The notes: generated by a model not told the origin, from the letters alone. DNA of 64,000 nt from Polaribacter sp. IC073 (GCF_007997075.1 NZ_VORS01000006.1:62001-126000), one strand, 5' to 3'. Numbered from the stretch's first letter, positions 1 to 10,740 are shown. Made by a program: numbers and translations.

Positions 1-341
1 TGTTTACGTATTCTGAAAGACCCGGAACTTTGGCAGGTAACAAGATGGAAGATGATGTGCCACAAGCAACCAAAAAAAGAAGGTTACAAGAAATAATAGA
101 CCTACAACAAGAACACGCTTTATACAGAACACAGCAACATTTAGGTAAAACGGAAGAATTTTTAATTGAAGGTACTTCTAAGAAAAACCCTGATGAATGG
201 AAAGGTAGAAATACCCAAAATACCGTAGCTGTTTTTGCAAAAGACAACTATAAGTTAGGCGATTTTGTAATGGTAAAAGTAGAAGATTGTACATCTGCAA
301 CCCTAAAGGGTACTGTTGTTGGCTATTCTGATAATAACTAA
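1..341 (+). CDS. miaB: tRNA-2-methylthio-N6-dimethylallyladenosine synthase MiaB, C-terminal part (5' end outside window)
   Basis: The frame is open from base 3 and reads into the window without a start, so this is the 3' end of a longer gene. The first residues (FTYSERPGT, then KMEDDVP and KKRRLQEII) are the conserved end of the radical-SAM domain of MiaB. The rest is a TRAM RNA-binding domain ending in a beta-rich segment (VKVEDCTSATLKGTVVGY). MiaB adds the 2-methylthio group to i6A37 of tRNAs reading UNN codons, using two 4Fe-4S clusters and SAM; the cluster-binding cysteines lie upstream of the window. A TTG at base 30 can be read as a start but is internal to the gene. It is followed after 81 bp by the sigma-54 regulator in the same direction. 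Confidence 0.92.
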   Translation, partial: FTYSERPGTLAGNKMEDDVPQATKKRRLQEIIDLQQEHALYRTQQHLGKTEEFLIEGTSKKNPDEWKGRNTQNTVAVFAKDNYKLGDFVMVKVEDCTSATLKGTVVGYSDNN

Positions 342-422
342 AAATAGAAAATAGAAACAAGAGAGAAGAATACAGATTCTCATCTTTTCTCTTTAATCTT
401 TTTTTTATATTCTGAAAAAAAT

Positions 423-1646
423 ATGGAAAACTTACAAGCATTAAAACAACGTTTTGGAATTATCGGAAACGATATTCACTTAAACCGTGCCTTAGAAAAA
501 GCCGTTAGAGTTGCGCCTACAGATATTTCTGTTTTAGTTACTGGAGAAAGTGGTGTTGGTAAAGAAAATATTCCAAAAATAATACACTCTTTATCTCATA
601 GAAAACATGCAAAATACATTGCTGTAAACTGTGGTGCAATACCAGAAGGAACTATTGATAGTGAACTATTTGGCCACGAGAAAGGTTCTTTTACAGGAGC
701 AACACAAGACAGAAAAGGATATTTTGAAGTTGCAGATGGTGGTACCATTTTTCTAGATGAAGTTGGTGAATTGCCATTAACAACACAAGTACGTTTGTTG
801 CGTGTTTTAGAAAACGGAGAGTTTATAAAAGTGGGTTCTTCTAAACCCCAGAAAACAGATGTTAGAATTGTCGCTGCAACTAATGTAAATATGCATTCTG
901 CTATTCAGAATGAAAAATTTAGAGAAGATCTTTATTACAGATTAAGTACTGTAGAAATAGATTTACCTGCGTTAAGAGAGCGTAACGAAGACATTCATTT
1001 ACTGTTTAGAAAGTTTGCTTCAGATTTTGCACAAAAATATAGAATGCCTTCGATTCGATTAGATGAAGATGCGGTTACTGTTTTACTAAATTATCGTTTT
1101 CCAGGAAATATTCGTCAATTAAAAAATTTAGCAGAACAAATTTCTGTAATCGAAGAAAGTAGAATGATTACTGCAGCTAAACTTCAACATTATTTACCAA
1201 ACAACAAGGGAAATTTACCAGCTGTTATTGGTGGTAAAAAAGAGAATGATTTTTCTTCGGAAAGAGATATTATGTATAAGATTTTGTTTGATATGCGAAA
1301 TGATATCAACGATTTAAAAAAGTTGACACTCGATTTAATGAAAACTGGAGATATTGAAGAAGTTGAAGAACGGAATCATCAATTGATAGAAAAAATTTAC
1401 GCAGATCAAGAAAGAAAAGAGCATAATATAGAAGTGATGAACATTCCGAAAAGTTCATCCAAAGAAAAAGAGTATGATTTTATCGAGACGATTGAAGAAG
1501 ACGAGTCTTTATCTTTACAAGACAAAGAAATAGAAATGATCAAAAAATCGCTTGGAAAAAACAACAACAAACGAAAATTAGCAGCAAAAGAATTGGGTAT
1601 TTCGGAGAGAACGTTGTATCGAAAAATTAAACAATACGACTTGTAA
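423..1646 (+). CDS. Sigma-54-interacting AAA+ transcriptional activator without receiver domain
   Basis: A 407-aa bacterial enhancer-binding protein that would use ATP to open sigma-54 (RpoN) promoters. Visible parts are Walker A GESGVGKE (residues 41-48), the sigma-54 contact loop GSFTGA (88-93; the usual form is GAFTGA), Walker B GGTIFLDEVGE (106-116), and an arginine-rich stretch FREDLYYRL (about 166-173). A charged linker (about 270-370) leads to a Fis-type helix-turn-helix at the C-terminus (KLAAKELGISERTLYRKI). There is no N-terminal receiver or GAF domain, so activity is not controlled by phosphorylation of this chain. The family is typical for the position between miaB and lptE in flavobacteria. 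A sigma-54-like motif sits upstream of groES about 1.9 kb downstream, but a direct link is inference. Confidence 0.9.
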   Translation: MENLQALKQRFGIIGNDIHLNRALEKAVRVAPTDISVLVTGESGVGKENIPKIIHSLSHRKHAKYIAVNCGAIPEGTIDSELFGHEKGSFTGATQDRKGYFEVADGGTIFLDEVGELPLTTQVRLLRVLENGEFIKVGSSKPQKTDVRIVAATNVNMHSAIQNEKFREDLYYRLSTVEIDLPALRERNEDIHLLFRKFASDFAQKYRMPSIRLDEDAVTVLLNYRFPGNIRQLKNLAEQISVIEESRMITAAKLQHYLPNNKGNLPAVIGGKKENDFSSERDIMYKILFDMRNDINDLKKLTLDLMKTGDIEEVEERNHQLIEKIYADQERKEHNIEVMNIPKSSSKEKEYDFIETIEEDESLSLQDKEIEMIKKSLGKNNNKRKLAAKELGISERTLYRKIKQYDL

Positions 1647-1767
1647 CAAATCTGTATACTATTATAATAGTTGCTTTTTTTACTTGTAATAACAATGTCT
1701 TCTCGAGGGCCGTTGAGAGGTTTTTAAAATAATTATTAGTTTCAACTGTGACCCACAAAACAAAATC

Positions 1768-2274
1768 ATGAAAAAAATAATTTACATAATACTATTTTCA
1801 ATTAGCTCATTTCTATTTATTGGCTGCGGAATTTACGGTTTTACAGGAGGTGATGTTGGTGACGCAAAAACAATTCAAATTGATTTCTTTCCAAATCAGG
1901 CACAATTAATAGAGCCCGCTCTAAGTCAGCAATTTACTTTAGAATTTCAAGATTTATTTACACGTCAAACAAATTTAACACTAGTTTCTACGAATGGAGA
2001 TTTGCATTTTAGCGGAGAAATTACAAGTTATAGAGTTGTGCCAATGAGTGCCACCTCTCAGCAAACATCTGCACAAAACAGACTTACAATTACAGTAAAT
2101 GTTCGGTATATAAACAACACCGATCAAAAGAAAGATTTTGAAAAATCATTTTCTTTTTACTCAGATTACCCTGCAACTTCTCAATTAACAGGTAGCGTTT
2201 TAGAAGCAGCATTTGATGAGATTATAGATAGAATTACGCAAGATATATTTAACGCTTCTGTTGGTAAGTGGTAA
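1768..2274 (+). CDS. lptE: LptE-like LPS-assembly lipoprotein
   Basis: A 168-aa lipoprotein: a hydrophobic signal sequence ends in the lipobox FIGC with Cys20 as lipidation site. The mature part has the LptE pattern: an early GIYGFTGG segment, then alternating strands (TIQIDFF, FTLEFQDLF, LHFSGEITSYRVVP) and a C-terminal helix. In the Lpt pathway LptE plugs the outer-membrane barrel LptD during LPS insertion. It lies 121 bp after the sigma-54 activator and directly before the TPR gene and secG, a conserved envelope cluster. Assignment is by overall pattern and synteny; no short catalytic motif exists in this family. Confidence 0.82.
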   Translation: MKKIIYIILFSISSFLFIGCGIYGFTGGDVGDAKTIQIDFFPNQAQLIEPALSQQFTLEFQDLFTRQTNLTLVSTNGDLHFSGEITSYRVVPMSATSQQTSAQNRLTITVNVRYINNTDQKKDFEKSFSFYSDYPATSQLTGSVLEAAFDEIIDRITQDIFNASVGKW

Positions 2275-2296
2275 TATTAGTTGAAACATAAAGATT

Positions 2297-3073
2297 TTGA
2301 AAACAAGTACTTTTATACATTTATTAGAAAGAAAAACTGAAATTCAGCACTTAGAAACTGCAGAATTAAAAGCTATTATAGCAGAGTTTCCTTATTTTCA
2401 AGCGGCAAGAGTTTTGTATTTAAAAGGTTTGAAAAGTCAAGATAGTTTTAAATACAATAATGAATTAAAAGCAACTGCAGCACACACAAAAGATAGAACT
2501 GTTTTATTTACTTATATTACTTCTTTCAAAGCTGATGTTACCATTGAAGAGAATATTCATCAACAGATATTAGAAAAAATTTCTTCTGAAAAGCCAGTAG
2601 AAATCCCTTCAATATCAGCAACAGAAATAACTCCTAAAATTGAAGAAACAGCAAAAGCTGAAGAAAGTTTAGAAATAGGAAAACCTTTGTCGTTTTCTTC
2701 CTCTGAAAACCATTCTTTTCATCAATGGTTGCAATTGTCTACCAAAGAACCTATTGTTAGAGAAGAGGAGAAACGTGTTAAAAAAATTAAAGAAAAGCCT
2801 GAAGGAAAAGAAAATTTAATTGATAAATTTATTCAGAACAATCCTAAAATAACCCCTTTAGAAAAGGGAAAAGAGTTTGCTGTTCCTGTAAGTAAAAATA
2901 GGCAAGATGCTGCATTAATGACAGAAACACTTGCCAAAGTTTATCTAGCGCAAAAGAAGTACGAAAATGCAATGCAAGCTTATAGAATTTTAAGTTTGAA
3001 ATATCCAGAAAAAAGTGGTTTCTTTGCAGACCAAATTAAAAGAATACAAATTTTACAAAAAAATAAATCATGA
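2297..3073 (+). CDS. TPR-like hypothetical protein between lptE and secG
   Basis: A 258-aa protein starting with TTG (no in-frame ATG nearby), 22 bp after lptE. The N-terminal 80 residues are helical (LLERKTEIQHLETAEL, then FPYFQAARVLYLKGL). The middle is rich in E, K and P and probably disordered. The C-terminus holds one recognisable tetratricopeptide unit (ALMTETLAKVYLAQKKYENAMQAYRILSLKYPEKS). No signal peptide is seen, so it is probably cytoplasmic. Its stop codon overlaps the secG start (ATGA), so the two are translationally coupled. The family occupies this place in many flavobacteria, but its function is unknown to me; a role in envelope or secretion is only suggested by context. Confidence 0.75.
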   Translation: MKTSTFIHLLERKTEIQHLETAELKAIIAEFPYFQAARVLYLKGLKSQDSFKYNNELKATAAHTKDRTVLFTYITSFKADVTIEENIHQQILEKISSEKPVEIPSISATEITPKIEETAKAEESLEIGKPLSFSSSENHSFHQWLQLSTKEPIVREEEKRVKKIKEKPEGKENLIDKFIQNNPKITPLEKGKEFAVPVSKNRQDAALMTETLAKVYLAQKKYENAMQAYRILSLKYPEKSGFFADQIKRIQILQKNKS

Positions 3074-3399
3074 GTTACACCGCGTTTTTAATTATAATTT
3101 TGATTGTAGCCATTGCATTAATCTTAATCGTGATGGTACAAAATCCTAAAGGTGGAGGATTATCTTCTTCTTTTGGAGGTGGTGGAGCACAATCTTTAGG
3201 TGGTGTACAAAACACAAACAACTTTTTAGATAGAACAACTTGGACTTTAGCAATTGCTATGTTTGCTTTAATTTTATTATCAAACTTTGCAATTCCTAGA
3301 GCAGGAGATACTAATTTTCAGTTAAAGAATACTTTAGACGGTGTAGAAACAACAACTCCTGCAGCACCAACAACAAATACGAACGATAGTTTACAATAA
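3070..3399 (+). CDS. secG: Preprotein translocase subunit SecG
   Basis: A 109-aa inner-membrane protein with two hydrophobic helices (about residues 4-22 and 56-75) joined by a glycine-rich loop (MVQNPKGGGLSSSFGGGG), the hallmark of SecG. The C-terminal tail is rich in Thr and Pro and lies outside the conserved core. SecG assists SecYE/SecA in protein export. The start overlaps the stop of the TPR gene by 4 bp. A rho-independent terminator follows 20 bp after the stop. Confidence 0.93.
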   Translation: MSYTAFLIIILIVAIALILIVMVQNPKGGGLSSSFGGGGAQSLGGVQNTNNFLDRTTWTLAIAMFALILLSNFAIPRAGDTNFQLKNTLDGVETTTPAAPTTNTNDSLQ

Positions 3400-3419
3400 A
3401 CCGTTGTTTGAAATAACTT

Positions 3420-3457
3420 AAAATGCCAATGTGGATGACACGTTGGCATTTTTTTTG
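3420..3457 (+). terminator. Intrinsic terminator after secG
   Basis: Arms AAATGCCAA (3421-3429) and TTGGCATTT (3443-3451) enclose a 13-nt loop and run into an uninterrupted T-tract. It ends the lptE-TPR-secG unit before the chaperonin promoter. Confidence 0.85.
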
Positions 3458-3495
3458 TGCTAATTTTTACTTCAATATTTATTCCTTGAAATAAT

Positions 3496-3530
3496 GTCAG
3501 GTTTAAAAAATTGGCATAATTTCTGACTAC
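3496..3530 (+). promoter_or_regulatory. Candidate sigma-54-like promoter and inverted repeat upstream of groES
   Basis: TTGGCATAA at 3511-3519 resembles the -24 element of sigma-54 promoters (TGGCAC). The following CTGA, 12 bp from GG to G, sits where the -12 GC would be (3525-3526), but it reads GA. The pentamer GTCAG (3496-3500) is mirrored by CTGAC (3523-3527). No CIRCE element (TTAGCACTC-N9-GAGTGCTAA) and no clear TAnnTTTG is present. The call is inference from motif and spacing. Confidence 0.4.
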
Positions 3531-3576
3531 TTTTAAAGTGTAAAACTTAATTTAATTAATAATAAAAATATAAAAA

Positions 3577-3852
3577 ATGGGATTAAACATTAAACCTTTA
3601 GCAGACAGAGTTCTTGTAGAACCTGCACCTGCAGAAACAAAAACAGCTTCTGGATTAATCATTCCAGACAACGCTAAAGAAAAGCCGCAACAAGGAACCG
3701 TTGTTGCTATTGGAAATGGTAAACTTGATGAGCCTTTAACTGTAAAAGTTGGCGACACTGTTTTGTATAGTAAATACGGTGGAACTGATTTAAAGTTAGA
3801 AGGAAAAGATTATTTAATGATGCGTGAAAGCGACATTTTAGCGATTATATAG
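3577..3852 (+). CDS. groES: Co-chaperonin GroES (Hsp10)
   Basis: 91 aa, normal length for the family. It begins [16 protein letters not shown], has the mobile-loop region ([21 protein letters not shown], residues about 20-40) and ends [13 protein letters not shown]. The heptameric lid closes the GroEL chamber during ATP-driven protein folding in the cytoplasm. It is followed after 77 bp by groEL and preceded by a possible sigma-54-like promoter. Confidence 0.97.
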   Translation: MGLNIKPLADRVLVEPAPAETKTASGLIIPDNAKEKPQQGTVVAIGNGKLDEPLTVKVGDTVLYSKYGGTDLKLEGKDYLMMRESDILAII

Positions 3853-3891
3853 GTATTCAGTTTACAGTTACAGTATTCAGTAGTAACAATA

Positions 3892-5567
<1,676 letters not shown>

Positions 5568-5618
5568 TGGCGAATCGCCATAGATAAGTCATTTTATCTT
5601 TTAAAATATATTTCAAAT

Positions 5619-5655
5619 AAAAATCCGTTAGAATTAATTTCTAACGGATTTTTTA
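5619..5655 (+). terminator. Intrinsic terminator after groEL
   Basis: AAAATCCGTTAG and CTAACGGATTTT form a 12-bp stem around a short A/T loop and are followed by a T-tract. Confidence 0.88.
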
Positions 5656-5698
5656 TGCTCTTTTTTGTCGATAAATAAAATAATTCTCTTTTACCAAA

Positions 5699-5735
5699 AA
5701 GACCTCACAAGTTTTAAAAACCTGTGAGGTCTTGT
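5699..5735. repeat. Hairpin repeat, copy 1 (AAGACCTCACAAG type)
   Basis: AAGACCTCACA(A)G at one side and C(T)TGTGAGGTCTT at the other form a near-perfect stem around TTTTAAAAA. The same element recurs at 60828-60860. It lies between the convergent ends of groEL and glyS and could act as a bidirectional terminator. A weaker relative follows at about 5765-5800 (ACCTAC...ATAGGT). Confidence 0.7.
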
Positions 5736-5805
5736 TTTTATATCAAAAACCTATATATCAAGCACACCTACAAGAGTTTAAAAGTCTCGTAATAGGTTAT
5801 AAAAT

Positions 5806-7353
5806 TTAAGCTTCTATTTTTTGTAACCAAGTTTTTACAGCAACTTCTGCCTGAATAATTTCTTTTAAATCAGAAATTTTCACACGTTTTTGTTCCATTG
5901 TATCTCTGTGACGAATGGTAACTGAAGCATCTTCTAAAGATTCATGATCTACTGTGATACAAAACGGAGTTCCTGCAGCATCTTGTCTTCTATAACGTTT
6001 ACCAACGGCATCTTTTTCATCATAAAAAACGTTGAAATCCCATTTTAAATCGTCCATAATTTTACGAGCAACTTCTGGCAAACCATCTTTTTTAACTAAC
6101 GGAAAAATAGCTGCTTTAAAAGGTGCTAAAACTGCTGGTAATTTTAAAACAGTTCTTGTGGTTCCGTTTTCTAGTTCTTCTTCTTGCAAAGAATTAGAAA
6201 AAACAGCTAAAAACATTCTATCTAAACCAATAGAAGTTTCTACCACATAAGGTGTGTAGCTTTTATTTTCTTCGTGGTCAAAATATTGTAACTTCTTACC
6301 AGAATGTTCTTCGTGTGCTTTTAAATCGAAGTCTGTACGAGAATGAATTCCTTCTAACTCTTTAAATCCGAATGGAAATTTAAACTCAATGTCTGCTGCT
6401 GCATCTGCGTAATGCGCTAATTTATCATGGTCATGAAAACGATAGTTTTCTGCGCCCATACCTAAAGATAAATGCCATTTTAAACGCGTTTCTTTCCATT
6501 GATCATACCATTCTTTTTGCGTTCCTGGTTTTACAAAAAATTGCATTTCCATTTGTTCAAACTCACGCATTCTAAAAATAAACTGTCTTGCCACAATTTC
6601 ATTTCTAAATGCTTTACCAGTTTGCGCAATACCGAAAGGAATTTTCATTCTTCCTGTTTTTTGCACGTTTAAGAAATTTACAAAAATTCCTTGCGCCGTT
6701 TCCGGACGTAAATATAAATCCATTGCAGTTTCTGCAGAAGCACCTAATTTAGTGCCAAACATCAAATTAAACTGCTTTACATCTGTCCAGTTTCTAGAAC
6801 CTGTTAAAGGGTCTGCAATTTCCAGCTCTTCAATTAACAATTTCACATCCGTTAAATCTTCATTTTCTAAAGATTTTCCCATTCTTGCAAGAATTGTATT
6901 TATTTTTTCTTGGTAGCCAACAACTCTTCCGTTGGTTGCAAGAAATTCTTCTTTATCAAAAGATTCACCAAAACGCTTTGCAGCTTTGGCAACTTCTTTC
7001 TCTATTTTACCTTCTATTTTAGCACAATAATCTTCAATTAAAACATCTGCCCTGTAACGTTTTTTAGAATCTTTATTATCAATTAAAGGATCATTAAATG
7101 CATCTACATGCCCAGAAGCTTTCCAGGTTGTTGGGTGCATTAAAATTGAAGCGTCTATACCCACAATGTTTTCGTGCATTTGTACCATTGCTTTCCACCA
7201 ATAATCTCTAATATTTTTCTTTAGCTCAACTCCGTTTTGAGCGTAATCGTATACCGCGCTTAAACCGTCATAAATTTCAGAGGATTGAAATACATAACCG
7301 TATTCTTTTGCGTGCGATAATACTTTTTTAAAGTGATCTTCTTGTTTTGCCAT
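5806..7353 (-). CDS. glyS: Glycyl-tRNA synthetase, homodimeric class II type
   Basis: 515 aa, the alpha2 (archaeal/eukaryotic-like) type rather than the GlyQ/GlyS tetramer. It shows the class II core: LRPETAQGIFVNF, GKAFRNEI (motif 2 region), RMREFEQMEMQFFV and the motif 3 region TSIGLDRMFLAVF. A C-terminal anticodon-binding domain follows (LKLPAVLAPFKAAIFPLV). It charges tRNA-Gly in the cytoplasm. A -7 element (TATCTTTG read on the minus strand, 7362-7369) lies just upstream of the ATG, so the leader must be very short. Confidence 0.97.
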   Translation of the reverse strand: MAKQEDHFKKVLSHAKEYGYVFQSSEIYDGLSAVYDYAQNGVELKKNIRDYWWKAMVQMHENIVGIDASILMHPTTWKASGHVDAFNDPLIDNKDSKKRYRADVLIEDYCAKIEGKIEKEVAKAAKRFGESFDKEEFLATNGRVVGYQEKINTILARMGKSLENEDLTDVKLLIEELEIADPLTGSRNWTDVKQFNLMFGTKLGASAETAMDLYLRPETAQGIFVNFLNVQKTGRMKIPFGIAQTGKAFRNEIVARQFIFRMREFEQMEMQFFVKPGTQKEWYDQWKETRLKWHLSLGMGAENYRFHDHDKLAHYADAAADIEFKFPFGFKELEGIHSRTDFDLKAHEEHSGKKLQYFDHEENKSYTPYVVETSIGLDRMFLAVFSNSLQEEELENGTTRTVLKLPAVLAPFKAAIFPLVKKDGLPEVARKIMDDLKWDFNVFYDEKDAVGKRYRRQDAAGTPFCITVDHESLEDASVTIRHRDTMEQKRVKISDLKEIIQAEVAVKTWLQKIEA

Positions 7354-7361
7354 AATAACGA

Positions 7362-7369
7362 CAAAGATA
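7362..7369 (-). promoter_or_regulatory. Bacteroidetes -7 promoter element of glyS
   Basis: Reads TATCTTTG on the minus strand, an exact match to TAnnTTTG, ending 8 nt before the glyS ATG. Confidence 0.65.
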
Positions 7370-7515
7370 AACGTTTACATAAATTTTTCAAGGAAAAAAT
7401 AGTTTCATTTCACCTCTTTTATTATGGTATTTTAATGCAATAGCTAGCCTTTTTACTTCCATCTTTAAAGTTCATTAAAATAAAGTATCTTTAAAAGGAA
7501 TTGCTATCCCAAAAA

Positions 7516-8202
7516 ATGAAAATTTTAAAAGACCTCTTCCTGCTTTTTTATCCTGAAATTTGCGCGAATTGCAATGAACAATTATTACAAAATGAAATAG
7601 TCATCTGTACATTTTGCAGACATGATTTGCCTTTGACTAATTTTGAAAGTTATAGAGATAATAAAGTTTCAAAGATTTTTTACGGAAGAATAACGATAGA
7701 AAAAGCCTATTCCTTATTATTTTTTAGAAAAGAAGGCATCACTAAAAATCTAATTCATGAATTAAAGTATAAAAGAAATGAAGAAATTGGCAGCTTCTTT
7801 GGCAATTGGCTAGGAGAAATGCTTGCTAAAAATAAAGAGTTTGCTACTGTTGATTATCTTGTTGCTGTACCAATTCATCCGAAAAAAAAGAAAATTAGAG
7901 GATACAATCAAGTTACTAAATTTGGCAAATGTCTAAGCAAACATTTAAAAATTCCTTTTTCTGAAGAAATTCTAATACGAAAATCATCTACAAAAACTCA
8001 AACTTTAAAAGCTCGTTTCGAAAGATTTAATGATTTAGAAACAAAATTTTCTTTAACAGATACAACCGTTTTTAAAGATAAACACGTTTTAATTATTGAT
8101 GATGTAATTACAACCGGCGCAACTTTAGAAGCTTGTGCAATGGAACTTTTAAAAACTTCGGGAATAAAAATAAGTATTTTAACAATGGCATATACAGAAT
8201 AA
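7516..8202 (+). CDS. ComF family protein (phosphoribosyltransferase-like)
   Basis: About 228 aa. It opens with a treble-clef zinc-ribbon of the ComF type (CANCNEQLL and CTFCRHDL, residues about 12-40). It continues with a PRTase fold containing VPIHPKKKKIRGYNQ and the PRPP loop HVLIIDDVITTGAT. ComF proteins are linked to natural transformation, but in Bacteroidetes the role is unproven. I prefer the ATG at 7516 (MKILKDL) over the TTG at 7501, because a -7 element TATCTTTA at 7486-7493 leaves no room for the earlier start. Single gene, divergent from glyS. Confidence 0.88.
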   Translation: MKILKDLFLLFYPEICANCNEQLLQNEIVICTFCRHDLPLTNFESYRDNKVSKIFYGRITIEKAYSLLFFRKEGITKNLIHELKYKRNEEIGSFFGNWLGEMLAKNKEFATVDYLVAVPIHPKKKKIRGYNQVTKFGKCLSKHLKIPFSEEILIRKSSTKTQTLKARFERFNDLETKFSLTDTTVFKDKHVLIIDDVITTGATLEACAMELLKTSGIKISILTMAYTE

Positions 8203-8258
8203 ATTTTGTGCGTTTAATCTGAAAAATAAATTGTTAATTTGTAGAAAATTTACTGTTT

Positions 8259-9881
8259 GTGAAATTCCTTTATAAAACGCTTTTTTTACTAGTTTCAATC
8301 ACATTTATTTCTAGTTGTGCAAAAACCGGAAGGCCAGATGGTGGCCCAAAAGATGAAGATGCTCCTTTATTTGTTGTTTCTAAACCCCCTTACAAAACAA
8401 CTAATTTTAGCAATAAAGAAGTAGTACTTACATTTAATGAGTTTATAAAATTAAAAGATCTAAACAAGCAATTGGTTGTTTCTCCTCCTTTAAAAAGTCC
8501 GTTATTGGTAACACCTCAAGGAACGGCTAGCAAGTTTTTAAAAATAAAAATTCTAGATACATTAGCTTCAAATACCACCTATATTTTCAATTTTGGGAAC
8601 GCGATTGAAGACAATAATGAAAGCAATAAATTAGAAGGTTTTAAATATGTTTTCTCAACAGGGTCTTATATAGATTCTCTAGAAAATTCTGGATCTGTTA
8701 GCGATGCATTCTTCAATAAAAAACCAACAAAAACCAACATTGTTTTATATCGAATAGACAGTACATTTACAGACTCTATTATTTACAACAAAAAACCAAA
8801 TTACGTTACCACAGCTTTAGATACAACCAAGTTTAACTTTACCAATTTAAAAGAAGGAAAATACCTTTTATTGGCATTAGAAGAAAGTTCTAGCGATTAT
8901 ATATTCAATCCAAAAACTGATAAAATCGGATTTTACGCCGACACAATCACGTTGCCAAAAGACAGCATCTTAACAACGCCAATTAAATTATTTAAAGAAA
9001 TTCAACCATACCGTTTTAGCAGAGCCAAAGAGATTTCTAAAGGTAAAATTGAATTTGGTTACGATGGCGAAATAAAAGACTTTAAAGTTGAAGTATTATC
9101 TAAAGTTCCGGATAATTTTAGAAGCATCTCTAAGTTTGAGAAAGATAAAGACACTTTAAATTATTGGCACACTCCTATTGCTGTAGATTCTTTAAATTTT
9201 ATTGTTTCAAATGATATCTTTCTAGATACCGTAACTGTAAAATTCAGAAAGAAAGAATTAGATTCTTTAAGACTATCTGCTTCTACAAGCGGAACATTGC
9301 ATTTAAGAGACACGTTTTTTATTAAAAGTAACAACCCCGTTGTAAAAATAGATACCAGTAAAATAATTTTTATAAATAAGGATACTTTAAGAGTTAAATA
9401 CTCAAGTTACCTCTCTAAAAAAGAAAATAAAATAGGTTTTCTTTTTGATAAGAATCAGAAAGAAAAATACAATTTAAAAGCATTACCTGGTAGTTTTACA
9501 GATATCTATAATCTTAAAAATGATACTTTAAGCTATAATTTTAAAACGATAGAATTAGAAGACTATGGTAGAATTACGCTTAATGTAATAAACACAACTT
9601 CTAAAAATTTAATTATCGATTTACTATCAGGCAAAAATGGTAATGAAATTATTGAAAGAAAATACATAAAGGCCTCTGAAACCCTTGTTTTTAATCTATT
9701 AGAACCAAAAACATATACAGTAAGGGCTATTATAGATGATAACAATAATAAAAAATGGGACACAGGAAACTACCTTCTTAAAAAACTACCAGAAACAATT
9801 ATCTATTACAAAGAAGAATTAAAAGTGAGAGCAAATTATTTTTTAGAAGGAAATACTTTTACAATTAAAAGAAATAATTAA
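8259..9881 (+). CDS. Envelope lipoprotein with N-terminal bacterial Ig-like (Big_5/SbsA type) domain
   Basis: 540 aa with a GTG start. A signal peptide ends in the lipobox ISSC (Cys about 20), followed by the motif AKTGRPDGGPKDEDAP common at the start of this flavobacterial family. Residues about 35-130 form the Ig-like domain (VVLTFNEFIKLKDL, ISPPLK-like segment, NTTYIFNFGNAIEDNNE). The remainder is beta-rich repeats, and the end (DDNNNKKWDTGNYL) looks like a small Ca-binding-type loop. It is probably anchored in the outer membrane. It follows the ComF gene by 56 bp in the same direction; a functional link is not evident. Confidence 0.8.
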   Translation: MKFLYKTLFLLVSITFISSCAKTGRPDGGPKDEDAPLFVVSKPPYKTTNFSNKEVVLTFNEFIKLKDLNKQLVVSPPLKSPLLVTPQGTASKFLKIKILDTLASNTTYIFNFGNAIEDNNESNKLEGFKYVFSTGSYIDSLENSGSVSDAFFNKKPTKTNIVLYRIDSTFTDSIIYNKKPNYVTTALDTTKFNFTNLKEGKYLLLALEESSSDYIFNPKTDKIGFYADTITLPKDSILTTPIKLFKEIQPYRFSRAKEISKGKIEFGYDGEIKDFKVEVLSKVPDNFRSISKFEKDKDTLNYWHTPIAVDSLNFIVSNDIFLDTVTVKFRKKELDSLRLSASTSGTLHLRDTFFIKSNNPVVKIDTSKIIFINKDTLRVKYSSYLSKKENKIGFLFDKNQKEKYNLKALPGSFTDIYNLKNDTLSYNFKTIELEDYGRITLNVINTTSKNLIIDLLSGKNGNEIIERKYIKASETLVFNLLEPKTYTVRAIIDDNNNKKWDTGNYLLKKLPETIIYYKEELKVRANYFLEGNTFTIKRNN

Positions 9882-9940
9882 TTTTGCCCTTCCAAATATT
9901 TTAACATATATTTGGTTTTTTACTTTAAGGCCCCTAAATC

Positions 9941-10732
9941 TTGAAAACCCCTATAACAATTATTTTTGTAATTGTTTTTATACTAGAACTTAAGGCACAA
10001 CATTACACGCATGATATTGGTGTTCTTGCTGGCTCAACTAGTTTACAAACAGATTACGGCGAAAGAAGCCACTTCGGAAGCGAGCTGAACAACAAAGGCG
10101 TGTCTTTTTCTGTAGCTCATTATCTTAGTTTTTACAACAGAACATTGCGTTGGGACCCTAACAATACAATGCACAACCATATAATGGTAAAAACAGAACT
10201 TCAATATATTAATAACACAGAATTAAGACATCATGGCACATACGCCACTAGAAGAACTTATTCTGGTGAGCAATTGCGTGCCATGAAAGGGAGTTTAAGC
10301 ATGATAAACGCTGGTGTGCATCTAGAGTATTTTTTAAGACCCTTAGAAGAATTTGTATACCCATATTCAGACATGTTATTCAACCCATTCTTTACGTTTG
10401 GTTTTCAATATTCTTTTTATAAAAACGGACTAGAATCTGAGTTAGGTGATTGGGAACAAAACCCGTCTCTATTGCCAGACAAATATGCTTTAGCCAATTC
10501 TTTAGCCATCGGTAAAGGACAATCTTTCGCATTTAATATTGGTTTTGGTACACGTTATAAATTAACAAAAAGAATAGATCTGGTTGGACAACTAAACTAT
10601 ATGTATTTCTTTTCTGATAAAATAGATGGCTTAAAAGCGGAAGTATTTGAGAATAAAAATAATGAATGGGCGCTAAACCTGCAGTTTGGTTTCATATATC
10701 ACCTCAACTTTAGCTCTCCTTTATTTTATTAA
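9941..10732 (+). CDS. THC0290_0291-family protein (probable outer-membrane beta-barrel)
   Basis: 263 aa with a TTG start and an exact -7 element TATATTTG at 9907-9914. The signal peptide ends LKAQ. The mature part starts HYTHDIGVLAGSTSLQTDYGERSHFGSE, a pattern I associate with the flavobacterial THC0290_0291 family. Alternating aromatic strands (HNHIMVKTELQYIN, FNPFFTFGFQYSFYK, LNLQFGFIYHL) and an aromatic C-terminus suggest a small membrane barrel. Function is unknown. It is convergent with the ECF sigma unit on the other strand, with only 8 bp between the two stops. Confidence 0.7.
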   Translation: MKTPITIIFVIVFILELKAQHYTHDIGVLAGSTSLQTDYGERSHFGSELNNKGVSFSVAHYLSFYNRTLRWDPNNTMHNHIMVKTELQYINNTELRHHGTYATRRTYSGEQLRAMKGSLSMINAGVHLEYFLRPLEEFVYPYSDMLFNPFFTFGFQYSFYKNGLESELGDWEQNPSLLPDKYALANSLAIGKGQSFAFNIGFGTRYKLTKRIDLVGQLNYMYFFSDKIDGLKAEVFENKNNEWALNLQFGFIYHLNFSSPLFY

Positions 10733-10740
10733 ATTCAGTA

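Noticed and set aside
3480..3576. CIRCE/HrcA operator upstream of groES
   Set aside because: No TTAGCACTC-N9-GAGTGCTAA or close match is present.
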